NCBI GenBank assembly: GCA_024196135.1 | Contig: JAMQCK010001058.1 | Location: forward strand, 1-12,533 | Direction of reading: 5' to 3' | From: Pleurotus ostreatus/Saccharomyces cerevisiae fusant | Lineage: Eukaryota; Opisthokonta | DNA: 12,533 bases | Shown here: positions 1 through 9,096 of the stretch, piece by piece | Position numbering within the stretch: the first letter of the stretch is position 1 | Layout of the letters: the number at the start of each line of letters is the position of its first letter | Position numbers and translations under genes: made by a program | Notes under the pieces: generated by a model | What the model saw: only the letters and a program-made list of their open reading frames with translations | What the model was told of the DNA's origin: nothing | Databases searched by the model: none

Positions 1-816
<816 letters not shown>

Positions 817-2597
817 GATGGGGGAGAATTGCTATTGTGAGTCTCCACCCATCGCCTCGCCTTTTATCCAGAGCGATCGCGATGTTTCCGAGCGGGATTT
901 ATCATCATGGATGTCGAAAGATGAGGAAGCATGCGAGCCAGTTGGTTCCGGGCGCGGCAAGGGGCGCGGAGAAACATCAACCGGCTACTTCAGGCCGGAT
1001 GTTCCAGACCTCTCGCGTGGCGCGCCATAATTATCAATCCCTTTGTTCTCGCTCTTTCAGTCCGCGGGGAACCCTGGAAAATCGCCATTGGAGAAGTTCT
1101 TCGTTGGCACTGGCACGCTGAAGATCTACGATATATCCTCGATCCACCGAATGCCTCTCCCAACTCAAATCTCGCGAGATCAGCCTAACGGAGCGTCTGC
1201 CGCCTCGATCACTGCTCGCATTGTGAGTGGCTACATCTGGGATCCTTCTATTGAACTGAATATTACACTCAGGCTATCATTCTTCTTCAGCCCCGTTAGG
1301 TTTCTGACTCTCACTTGTGCAGAGCGTCGGCTCGTCCCGCGCGCGCTGAATAATGCTGAACAACACTATCCACCAACATCCCGCCGACTCGCGCCGACTC
1401 AATACCTGACTCAAAGCGAGCGGTCTCCCCTCTACGTTTGAGCCCATGGTGTCCTCGGTGTCCTCGCTCTCTCTTGGCCGTCCGTTTCGGAGAACGCTAC
1501 GACCCACGCGTGTACTCGAATATCGCCATTGCTGACGATGCGAGTCGGCGCAGGTCCGACAATGCCATGTTGACGCTACAAGCCGAGGCGACACCTTTTT
1601 TGACTTCTCCTGACTAGGAGACGGATTCGTGCAAGCACAGCGCTCGTCTATCCTATCAATGTATCTGTCGGCGCTATGAGTTTCATCTACTGAAAGCATT
1701 TAAAGGACATTGCCGCGCAGCCGACGCCTCACCAACGACGTGAGCAGCTCTACTTCCTCGATCTCGATGGACGCCTTCTCCTTCATCTCGTCGTGTCATG
1801 ATTTACTCATCAATCTATGTGAGTCAAGCATCTCATTCACTCCCGAGTCGCAGCTTGACGAGAGCCGCGCGTCCTCTTATAGCTTATAATCGGAACGCTC
1901 AAGGATCTTCAAGTCAGCGGCTCCGAAGGCCCGGCGCTATCCGACCTCAAGAGTGCTTTTCACATCCTCAGAAACTCTCGGTTGTCAACGCGCCGCGCTC
2001 TCTAACACGCTCCTTACTCCAGGATACCTTCGTCATTCTTTTTGCAGTATGCTTTCTTCGGAGGCCAATCATCTCCTTCTCCGTGCCGCTGGCTAAACGC
2101 CATATTCCCTCCAAAACTTGTTACTCCCGTTCGGCGTCTCGGATGCTCGCCGGGAATCTTCTCATCCTTTCTGCTCGAATTCATGACTTTGGACGATCTC
2201 TCTCAAGTGTGATGAGAGTCGCGCGCACCGATCAATCTCGCTGCGCCCCAAATGATGGCCGCCATGCGCACTTCTTCGACTCCTTCAGCGCTTCTGTATA
2301 TGCCAAAGAACTGCTCATTGTCGCCACACAGATCGCACAAGCAATAATCGTCAACTGAATTCCCGGAACAAGGGGATGAGACAAACATATGGCTCGTCTT
2401 TCGCTGCTCTCAGGCTTCCTCCTCGTCTGGAGTCTCAATGGCATTCGCCCATTGTTCTCGGCACCTTCCCCTTAGTCTCCACTGCTACGGCTCGGACGCT
2501 TTACAGATACAAGACTCAGATATCGGATTTGCAGAGGCCTCATAATATACACCCTCGTCCTTCCTAGTGCGCCGCCCTCACCCAGCACCTAATCCCC
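817..2597. other. Gene-poor stretch with possible gene remnants
   Basis: No complete gene could be built here on either strand. The right part of 817-1030 is the promoter side of the NADPH dehydrogenase gene. The longest open frames (1277-1699 minus, 1798-2358 plus) show no recognisable motif or codon bias. Several short plus-strand stretches look more protein-like but sit in different frames: 1447-1617 (contains FGERYDPRVYSNIAIADD), 1706-1887 (contains MDAFSFISSCHDLLINL), and 1883-2005 (contains LKDLQVSGSEGPALSDLK, leucine-spaced). They could be the remains of one decayed gene or chance. A splice-like GTGAGT...CTCAG pair occurs at about 1223-1272, but joining it meets stops. Confidence 0.3.
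858..869 (-). promoter_or_regulatory. TATA-like element of the NADPH dehydrogenase gene
   Basis: On the minus strand this reads GGATAAAAGGCG, a TATA-like box about 45 bases upstream of the start ATG at 816. The spacing would give a very short 5' UTR. Placement is by pattern only. Confidence 0.45.
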
Positions 2598-3068
2598 TCA
2601 CGGGCAGAAGTTCCCGTTCACGCAGTAAGTGTACGTCGCTACGACCTCTGTCGTCGTGGCCGCCCAAGCAGTCGTGGTAGCCGTGATGGCGGGGTCCGGG
2701 GTCGTGATCGTGGGGTCGACAGTGTACGTCGACGCGCAGACGACGGTGACGCCGATCGTGATATCGGTAGGGTCATAGCGCTACGGAAAGGTCAGTATCA
2801 CGATGGCGCGGGGTTAAGGGTACGATCTGACCTTCGCAGGCGGATAGATGTAGTCGGTGACTTGGACAGTCTTCGTGCCGTCGTCGTGGATGGTCGACGT
2901 CACGCCCGCTGCAGTCGCGGTGTGCGTGTTAGTGCCGGAGGTGTACTGGACGCAGCCGTAGTCGGTTTCGGTGGTAAAGGTGTAGTACTGCGCGTCGTCG
3001 GCAGCGGGCGCGGCGCTGACGCCGATGATGCAGGAGAGGATGACAGCGGAGAGCGAGGTGAGCTTCAT
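2598..3068 (-). CDS. Small secreted protein, Thr/Val/Ala-rich, four cysteines
   Basis: This is a predicted extracellular protein of 139 residues, function unknown. It has two exons, 3068-2832 and 2780-2598, split by a 51-base phase-0 intron (GTCAGA...CCGTAG). Residues 1-19 form a classic signal peptide (MKLTSLSAVILSCIIGVSA) with a likely cut near Ala19 or Ala20. The mature part is acidic and Thr/Tyr-rich, starting ADDAQYYTFTTETDYGC. After the signal peptide it has four cysteines, C39, C94, C132 and C138, enough for two disulfides. The last two lie in YCVNGNFCP at the C-terminus. Positions 84-131 are dominated by Thr, Val and Ala (for example TATTTAWAATTTEVV), suggesting beta strands or O-glycosylation. 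The start ATG has A at -3 and follows a TATA and CCAAT box. Such small secreted proteins are common in wood-decay and symbiotic fungi. I know no family for it. It lacks the eight-cysteine pattern of hydrophobins. Confidence 0.87.
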
Positions 3069-3131
3069 GATTCGTGAGAAGAGGAAGTTGAACGACGTCT
3101 GGGCTCAGAAGGCATCTCCCGCGCGTTGGGA

Positions 3132-3139
3132 TTATATAT
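3132..3139 (-). promoter_or_regulatory. TATA box of the small secreted protein gene
   Basis: The minus strand reads ATATATAAT here, 64-71 bases upstream of the start ATG. The spacing suits a TATA box with a 5' UTR of about 35 bases. Confidence 0.65.
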
Positions 3140-3187
3140 CGTCGAAGAGGTCGTCGACGGATGTTTCCCGAGGCTTGCTGGGAACTG

Positions 3188-3192
3188 ATTGG
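3188..3192 (-). promoter_or_regulatory. CCAAT box upstream of the small secreted protein gene
   Basis: The minus strand carries CCAAT (within GCCAATCAG) about 50 bases upstream of the TATA box, the usual arrangement for binding of the HAP/NF-Y complex. A pentamer is easily found by chance, so the call rests on position. Confidence 0.4.
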
Positions 3193-4728
3193 CATTAGGA
3201 TGTCGAACAGATGTCGAGGCTGGCAGCGCGGCCGCATGAATGAGTTCGCGTGCCCGCCGCTCAGCAGAGCCTGAAAGGGTCACTGAGGTCCAGGGACGCC
3301 GCCCATTCTCGAAGGTGGCCATACAGCTCCTGACTCGGGGCTCATAGGACCGGGCTTCCGTACGCGTGGCGCATACGGCTATCGTATACCTCGCTCTTTG
3401 CCGTCTCGCAAGAGGATTTCTCAGCGCAAACTCGCTGTCTCATATTCAGTAGCTTCGTCTCTCTCAACGCCGCTGACATCCTCACGCGGCGCGTCGACGG
3501 TGAACGGCGTCTTGGTGAACAACTAAATTTGTGAACAGAATCGAGTGGGGCGAGCATTGAAAACCCTCACGCCCCTCGCCGCGTTCTCTTTACGATCCAG
3601 GGAGGCGACGACTTGATAATGGGTATTGTTTGAAGACCTATAACACGGCAGGAAGCGTGAAAGGGTGTGATCATTTGACCATGCATCGAGATCACAACCA
3701 TGTAGAAGACGGGAGAAACATATGTGACAACAAGAGGGCAGGACCGCACCGGGATAGAGGTCGCCGAAAGTCAAGAAGTACACAAGGTGTCCCGACATGT
3801 AGCTCTCCGGCGATTGCCAGCTACGAGCTTGACCCTGAGAGTATGAGTCAGTGACACGAGCGCAACTACTCGACGGAGAGGAGCACGGGAAAGCAATATC
3901 AGTAGGGGAATCGTTTTGAGATCACGTCCGTGGAGGGATCATCTTATAGAAGCTGATGTTTCGCATCATGTGCTTGGGAAGGTATAGGCCAAGGTAAGGT
4001 GAGAGATCGCGCTAGTACGTACCGGGTAAGATGCGCAGCTTCGGTCTCCAGGATCGACAGCGAGAACCAAGTCAGAGGGCTCTCTCGCAGGCACGATACG
4101 CGTCGAGATATGCAGATGGAGGAGAGAGGAGGAGGAGCGGTCACCGCATTAGCGACGCGTTCTGCATGTCCTTGACGGATCGATCGACGATGACGGAGCA
4201 TCCCAACGTTGAAGAAGGTCAGGACGCAGTTCTCTCCAGCCTTCGCTGTCGCCTGAGTACGAAGCTAGAGGATATTTGTGAAGCAGAGGGGCGCAGAGCA
4301 GAAGGAAAGGTGACACGAGCGAGGAGCACTGAACGCCATCGATGGGGATGGTGGAAGGAAGAAAGGAGTGTGCTGCGGTGCGGCGTGGCCGACTCGGGGT
4401 CAATCAGAAACGGAGATAGCCGAGGGAGGTAACGTGATCGCGGGATAGGCATGTTGAACTTTCCCTGCTCGAACATGGAGTGCGAACGAGAGCAGAGCAA
4501 CAATGGTCATTCTATAACGCAGGTGACGGGCTCAGTAGAGACAGCAGTGACAAATCATAAGGGGCCAAACTAGATCGAGCGGTAAGGTAGTAGGCATCAT
4601 AGGTGGAAAAGGAAGAAGTCCGAGCGACGCGTCAACAACAAGAAAGACAGTCTACGGATACAAGCCCAAGAGATACTCAAAAGATACACACATGTACAAC
4701 ACAGAGCTGAAGGAGCAAGAACTGCTCG
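3193..4728. other. Intergenic stretch without a supported gene
   Basis: I see no complete gene, RNA gene or mobile element. The right part (about 4300-4728) is the 3' flank of the helix-turn-helix-like gene, pyrimidine-rich on the minus strand. A stop-free plus-strand segment without a Met codon runs from 3334 to 3534 (66 codons, containing SLFAVSQEDFSAQTRCLIF) and could be an exon remnant. Minus-strand frames at 3523-3798 and 3944-4201 are open, but have no motif, and the joins I tried between them gave no convincing protein. Confidence 0.35.
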
Positions 4729-5952
4729 TCAAGTCCCGCGCCGAAGCTCATCGCGCGCCGCGACCAATGCCTGATCGAACATCGCCATAGCGAACGTGTA
4801 CTGCTCGCCAAAGCGCTCCGGGGGAAAGATAGAGGCGATGGCGAACTTGCGCTGCTCCTCGGCCTGCTGCGCGAGCAGGACGGCGTGCTTGTCGGTGAAG
4901 CCCATGTACGCCATCTGCGCGGTGATGTCCCGACGGTCGGAGAGGCCGGCGCGCTCGAGGAGCCAGGCGGTGGTGATGGTGGGGTGCGCTTGCGTGTTGG
5001 CGAGGACCTGATGAATTGTCAGAGAGATGAAGAACAGAGGAGACAGACGATGATAGGGAGGCAAGATGAGCACTGAAGCGTACCTCGTCAACCTGTCGCA
5101 CATCCTCCTTGGAGTCCTCATCGACAGACGCCATCTCGAAATCGGGCGTCGTCGCCGCGGTCTCCTCCGTCTCGCTCGGCTCGTACGCGGAGCCCTCATT
5201 TTCCTCCTCTGAGGAAGACTCGATCTCAGGCGTCGCGTACCGAGAGGGCTTGGGAGCAGCGGCACGTTGAGTGGTACCCGGGCCTGCGCGCTGAGACGCA
5301 TTAGAGGCCTGCTGCTGGCTCGAAGAGGGGGTGCTTGGTGCCGAGGTTGAGATCCTCCAGTCACCGACGATGTTGCGAGTCTGCGAAGCGAGTCGAACAT
5401 CAGCATCGAAGATATGCTCGAGCATGACACACTCACCAGCGGCACCCTCCCTTCGCGTTGCAGTTTTTGGAGCTACGGTCCGTCAGCGCCGTTCAAGCAT
5501 GAAAGGAAAAGAAGGACACACCTTGCGCTCCTTTTCGACTTCAGCGACGAAGTCCTCGCCGCAGAGCTGGCGATCCTCGGCATCTAGCTTCTTGCCGCGG
5601 AGCGCCGTCGACGAGTGACGATCGTACTTGCGCTCAAGAATGCGGAGAACCACCTCGTTCGTGGTGGCGAGGCGCTGAGCGAGGTAGGTCTTGCTCAGAC
5701 CACGGCTGTGGGCGAAGCGGATGCGCGCTTGCTCGACGCGGGTGAGTTTTCGGGTACGGGGCGAGGCGCTGGCGGCGCTGAAAGGTCGTCAGCACGTCGA
5801 AAAGGCTCGGTGGAACATAAGTAGAAGACGTACCCGAGGACGATGGACCTATCCGCGACGCTGAGGCCGCGCCTGTACGGCTTGGGAGGACCGTGGGCTT
5901 GAGGCTTGTGGTGGTGATGGTGACCGTGCTTTTGGGTGGGAATCTTCGCCAT
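4729..5952 (-). CDS. Helix-turn-helix-like protein with acidic middle region, family not recognised
   Basis: Five exons on the minus strand give 328 residues: 5952-5834, 5777-5522, 5472-5437, 5380-5084 and 5007-4729. The introns are 56, 49, 56 and 76 bases, all GT-AG with branch-like CTGAC or similar sites. Residues 9-16 are His-rich. Residues 53-92 (VEQARIRFAHSRGLSKTYLA onward, then QRLATTNEVVLRILERK) look like a homeodomain-like helix-turn-helix, so DNA binding is plausible (inference). Residues 106-135 are charged and probably helical. Residues 148-185 are Ser/Gln/Pro-rich and 188-236 strongly acidic (ESSSEEENEGSAYEPSETEE). Residues 237-328 form an ordered, helix-rich module (AWLLERAGLSDRRDITAQMA; FPPERFGEQYTFAMAMFDQA). 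I do not recognise the family. The start at 5952 has G at -3 and +4. The frame stays open to ATGs at 6108 and 6117, which would add 52 or 55 residues including a hydrophobic run; I prefer 5952 because the only TATA-like box is too close to the upstream ATGs. Confidence 0.83.
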
Positions 5953-6131
5953 GTCGACACGAGAGCGGCGGGTGTAGAACGTGTACGCGTAGTAGACGAA
6001 GGAGATATAGAGGACGAGGAGAAGGAAGGGAAGTCGCCCGCTGGATGCGAAGCGAAAAAGGAGTGAACGGTAGGTGTCGCAGGTGAAGGAGGGAAGGAAC
6101 CGGGACATGGCGATCATCGACCAAGGCCCAG

Positions 6132-6140
6132 CTTATAATG
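6132..6140 (-). promoter_or_regulatory. TATA-like element of the helix-turn-helix-like gene
   Basis: The minus strand reads CATTATAAG. It lies 15-20 bases upstream of the ATG at 6117 and about 180 upstream of the ATG at 5952. If used, transcription would start near 6100-6110, making 5952 the first usable in-frame AUG. That supports the shorter protein. Confidence 0.45.
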
Positions 6141-7053
6141 AGCGGGAAAAATAGGAGGGGACGCCGCGCAGCGACGATCGCGGACCGGTGAGCTTACCGA
6201 CTGGTCGGCGGGGTAGACGGAGACGCCTATTGGAGCAAGTGAGGTCAGCTTTTCATTGAACGATCATTGACCGCGAATTAGACTTTCCTCGTCCCTTGCT
6301 TCTAGACGTCTCGAAGGCCCGACTTCCGAGTATATATTCGCCGCCCGTTGCGCACGCACTCCCGCGCTTGCTTTTGAGCCGATCCCATCGTGAACTAGTC
6401 GGGTGTTTGTCACATAAGTAGACTGCTTGAGGTCCTCAAAGGTACTTTTGCGTGCCCATTCCTTGAAGCGAAAAGAAGCGCAATGGCAACCGTCAACGCA
6501 AAAATCCGTCGTAGTCTATACCCTACTCAACGTAAGCTACGAAGTGTTGTCAGGGAGGGAATAGCACATACGTTACGCCGACTCCTTGAAACATTCGACG
6601 CGAGAAGGCGTCGGGGAAGTTTATGGGGCGTTCGGACCGACTGAAGCGATATTGACGGTTCCGCTATTCATTGTGGCCATAGAGTTTTATAGGGTCTACA
6701 CGAGGGAAAAAAAGAGTCAGTCATTTCAACCGTTTGGGCTGTCAAGTCAACAGGGCCTAATAGAAGGCCGCGCGTACGGTACGCAATGAAGCAGCTACGG
6801 CAATGAAGGATGAATGGGTCGGAAGGAACGATAGAAAGGACGGTAGCGCAGGTAGCTAATACGCATTAGGCGTGGCAAGACAGGAAGGTAGAGGGGCGAT
6901 TGACTTACAACGGATCCAATACCGAGTGCACTATAAGGTCTAAGTCTACCTCCTGATTTGAAAGTCAAGAGTAAGAACGACCAGCGGCAGATGCAATATG
7001 AGTCCTTGAGCATACAGTGAACCGTCAAAATGCAGTGATACGACACGCAGAGA
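6141..7053. other. Intergenic stretch, promoter side left, 3' flank right
   Basis: No gene is firmly supported. A TATATATT element lies at 6331-6338; it is nearly symmetric and could serve either strand. Downstream of it on the plus strand is a 53-codon ORF described separately. The right end (about 6800-7053) is the 3' flank of the glycosylase gene. A perfect 13-base inverted repeat, GCGTAC-G-GTACGC, lies at 6772-6784, with no gene close enough to give it a role. Confidence 0.35.
6483..6644 (+). CDS. Possible short Arg-rich ORF, 53 codons
   Basis: An ATG with G at -3 and +4 opens 53 codons ending in TGA. The product is strongly basic (MATVNAKIRRSLYPTQRKLR at the start, RRRRG near residues 41-45). 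A TATATATT box lies about 145 bases upstream. There is no recognisable domain, and an ORF this short is easily accidental. CAAC|GTAAGC near 6529 could be a splice donor, in which case the real product would differ. Listed only because start context and TATA occur together. Confidence 0.18.
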   Translation: MATVNAKIRRSLYPTQRKLRSVVREGIAHTLRRLLETFDARRRRGSLWGVRTD

Positions 7054-8913
7054 TCACTGTGATGACTTGGATCCCCCGGGCGTCGTCAAGGCTAAATTCA
7101 TGATAAGGCGTTCGATGTACGCGGCGTCGACATAGCCCATCGGGCCGCGCTCTGGATGCCATCGACGGTGCTCGTGATACGCCCATTTCCATGCCTGAAG
7201 GTGAGTTAGCTGAAGTAGGGAGATGAGGAGCGGTGCGCGAAAGGAAGGACAGTGAATGTCAGGTCAAACTTAGTATTCACGCCGAGCACGAAAAGCGAAG
7301 GAAAGAACGAAGCTTGGAACGAAGACATGCACATCGCGAGCGATATTTGACTCACTAAATATCTGACCAGCTCCTTATCCGTCGGACGCACACTCTTCCA
7401 CTCGTCCGAGGTTGTACAGAATATCCGGAAGGAGTCAAGTGCGTAGCGGCCGACGCCGGGGAGATGGGATACATCAGTGGGCGAGTAGGTCTTTAGGTCG
7501 TTGGACTTTTGAGGCTTTAGATCAGTCGACTGCGTAGGGAGGGGCGCGCGCGCCGATGAGTTAAAGAGGTCGACCTCATCATCGAGGTTCGGTGGACGGG
7601 CAATCCAGGCGCGGGAGAGGTCGACGATGCGCTTCGACCGCGAGTGACCAAGGCCGAGGTGCCGGATGCATGGGTAAATCTCGTCGGGGGAGGCTGCGAT
7701 AGCGTGTCAGGGATGTGGATACGGTAGTTGCGGAGAAAGCGAAGATAAAATGGGCGAGGGAAATGGGGCTGAGGGGACGAAGAGGTGCAGAGGAAGGGCG
7801 CAACCGGTACGGAGACACAGGACAGCGACAAGCGAAGGAAGAAGGTCAACGAGTACCCGTAACGCACCTTCCACCATCTTCTCCGGCGTATCCCAGATCT
7901 CGAGCAGGGCATGGATGATGGGGATGGACTGCGTCCCGTGCGTGACGTTGAGGAAGATGGTCGCGATGAGCACTTTCCAAGGGTCGGCGGCGAAGGTTTC
8001 TGAGTTATGGGTCAATAAGGAGAACGACAGAAGAGATACGAGGAGTAACCAGGGAGGTTGAGAAGCTGGATAGCCGTTCAAAAAGCGACGAATAAAGCAC
8101 GAGAAGCAATCGGAAACGTTCGAGATGCGGTTGAGAAAGGACAACGAGCGATCGAAAAGAAAGGGAAGCGCACCTTGAATCATATCAGGCTTCGCGGCTC
8201 GCAAGCGCTCCATCAGATCGTCCCTCTCGTGCTCTGCCATGTCCATGAGCGGGTCCGACGCGTAGTTCTTGGCAAAGTACTTCGATTCGAGCGCGTCGAA
8301 GGGGGAAGGTGGCTTATGTCGCACGCGCGACTTCTTGGAAGGAGAGGGTGACACGGTGGGTCGCTTGGCACGTCGTCGAGGGGTAGAAGGTGCGGGAGTA
8401 GTGAGAGAAGAGCCGAAACCGGCTAGCGCTGACGGGCAGGCTTCGGCTTGAGGTGTGACATCTTTGTCGACTTGGCGCCTCTTTGGCTGATCGCAGGGAG
8501 AGGGACTCAGGAAGCGTTTTCGTCTGCTCGGGGAGGAGCTCGACGGAGACTTCCGAGGGGTCAAGGGGGGATGGGGCGCAGAGGATGATGCCGAGGGCGA
8601 TCGTTGCGTGATGATGGGCATGGACTTCAAATTGGGCGAGAAGTACTGCGAAACTTCTCCAGCTTCGAGAAGGTAATGTCCTCTGTTAGATAATTATAGC
8701 CAATATAGATAAAGAAAAACAGAGAGCGCACCGAATGGTATCACGACTCAGTCTTTCTGCCGCTATCCTGGCTGCTGAACTTGCACGATCTCTTCCGGTT
8801 GCAGACGGAGTAGAGCTTGAGCGCTTGCACTCAGCTGGTTTAGGGATTTCACATCGCTTATTGGGGGTCTCTAGTGGCGTTGTGTCATGTATATTCGCGA
8901 GGGACTCGCACAT
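7054..8913 (-). CDS. MBD4-like DNA glycosylase, HhH-GPD superfamily
   Basis: This base-excision-repair glycosylase is related to the catalytic domain of MBD4, which removes T or U from G mismatches arising by deamination of 5-methylcytosine or cytosine; it should act in the nucleus. Five exons give 433 residues: 8913-8732, 8682-8174, 7999-7868, 7693-7356 and 7194-7054, with introns of 49, 174, 174 and 161 bases. Residues 62-180 are Ser/Pro/Arg-rich with basic clusters (SRRKR, PKRRQ, PRRRAKRP), likely nuclear localisation signals. The fold begins near residue 232: DPWKVLIATIFLN (MBD4-like), HLGLGHSRSKRIV, the hairpin LPGVGRY (352-358), DSFRIFC, then D380 in RPTDKEL as the catalytic Asp, matching MBD4 Asp560. 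Tyr358 sits where EndoIII has its catalytic Lys, as in MBD4. No Fe-S cysteine cluster and no methyl-CpG-binding domain are seen. Residues 306-348 are a loop longer than in MBD4. Exon 1 and its ATG (G at -3) are less certain; the next ATG, at 8621, would give 352 residues. Confidence 0.9.
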
Positions 8914-9096
8914 GGCAGCAAGATGAGATGATGGTGAGACGCAAGCGACGGATGACGATCATCACAAAAGGGGAAGTATGTTCGGGCCGATCACCCGGCA
9001 TTCCCATTTGGGAATGTTCATCTGCTCCGGCGCTTCTTTGCTCCCGTCCATCACATCTTCTCTGCCTCCGCGCTCTTCCCCACATCTAGCGCCCTC
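8914..9096. promoter_or_regulatory. Divergent promoter between the glycosylase and HerA-like genes
   Basis: Only 183 bases separate the two start codons, so the promoters and 5' UTRs of both genes must overlap here if the starts are right. No TATA box is visible for either gene. The region holds the palindrome at 8999-9016. The right half (9020-9090) is pyrimidine-rich on the plus strand, as often seen just before fungal start codons. Confidence 0.6.
8999..9016. repeat. Perfect 8-2-8 inverted repeat, candidate operator
   Basis: The sequence is CATTCCCA-TT-TGGGAATG: two perfect 8-base arms around a 2-base centre. It lies 81 bases before the plus-strand start and 86 before the minus-strand start, almost exactly midway. 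Symmetry of this type fits a dimeric transcription factor. No factor is identified. Confidence 0.5.

Noticed and set aside
1277..1699. Minus-strand ORF of 140 aa between the first two genes
   Set aside because: Composition is random-looking, with no domain, no promoter in place and no splice partners.
1798..2358. Plus-strand ORF of 186 aa
   Set aside because: Ser/Arg/Leu-rich without motifs or GC3 bias, and other frames in the same span look more protein-like. Treated as part of a possible decayed region.
5425..5436. Coding through the intron between exons 3 and 4 of the helix-turn-helix-like gene, with a start at 5425
   Set aside because: An ATG at 5425 opens a frame into exon 4, but it lies in an intron with GTGAGT donor and CGCAG acceptor, and the upstream exons join in frame.
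7707..8173. Unspliced read-through ORF of the glycosylase (8630-7707)
   Set aside because: The read-through parts are pyrimidine-rich and hydrophobic, and removing the GT-AG introns joins the MBD4-like blocks exactly.
8058..8451. Two plus-strand ORFs of 97 and 60 aa
   Set aside because: Antisense shadows of the glycosylase exon 2 and its intron.
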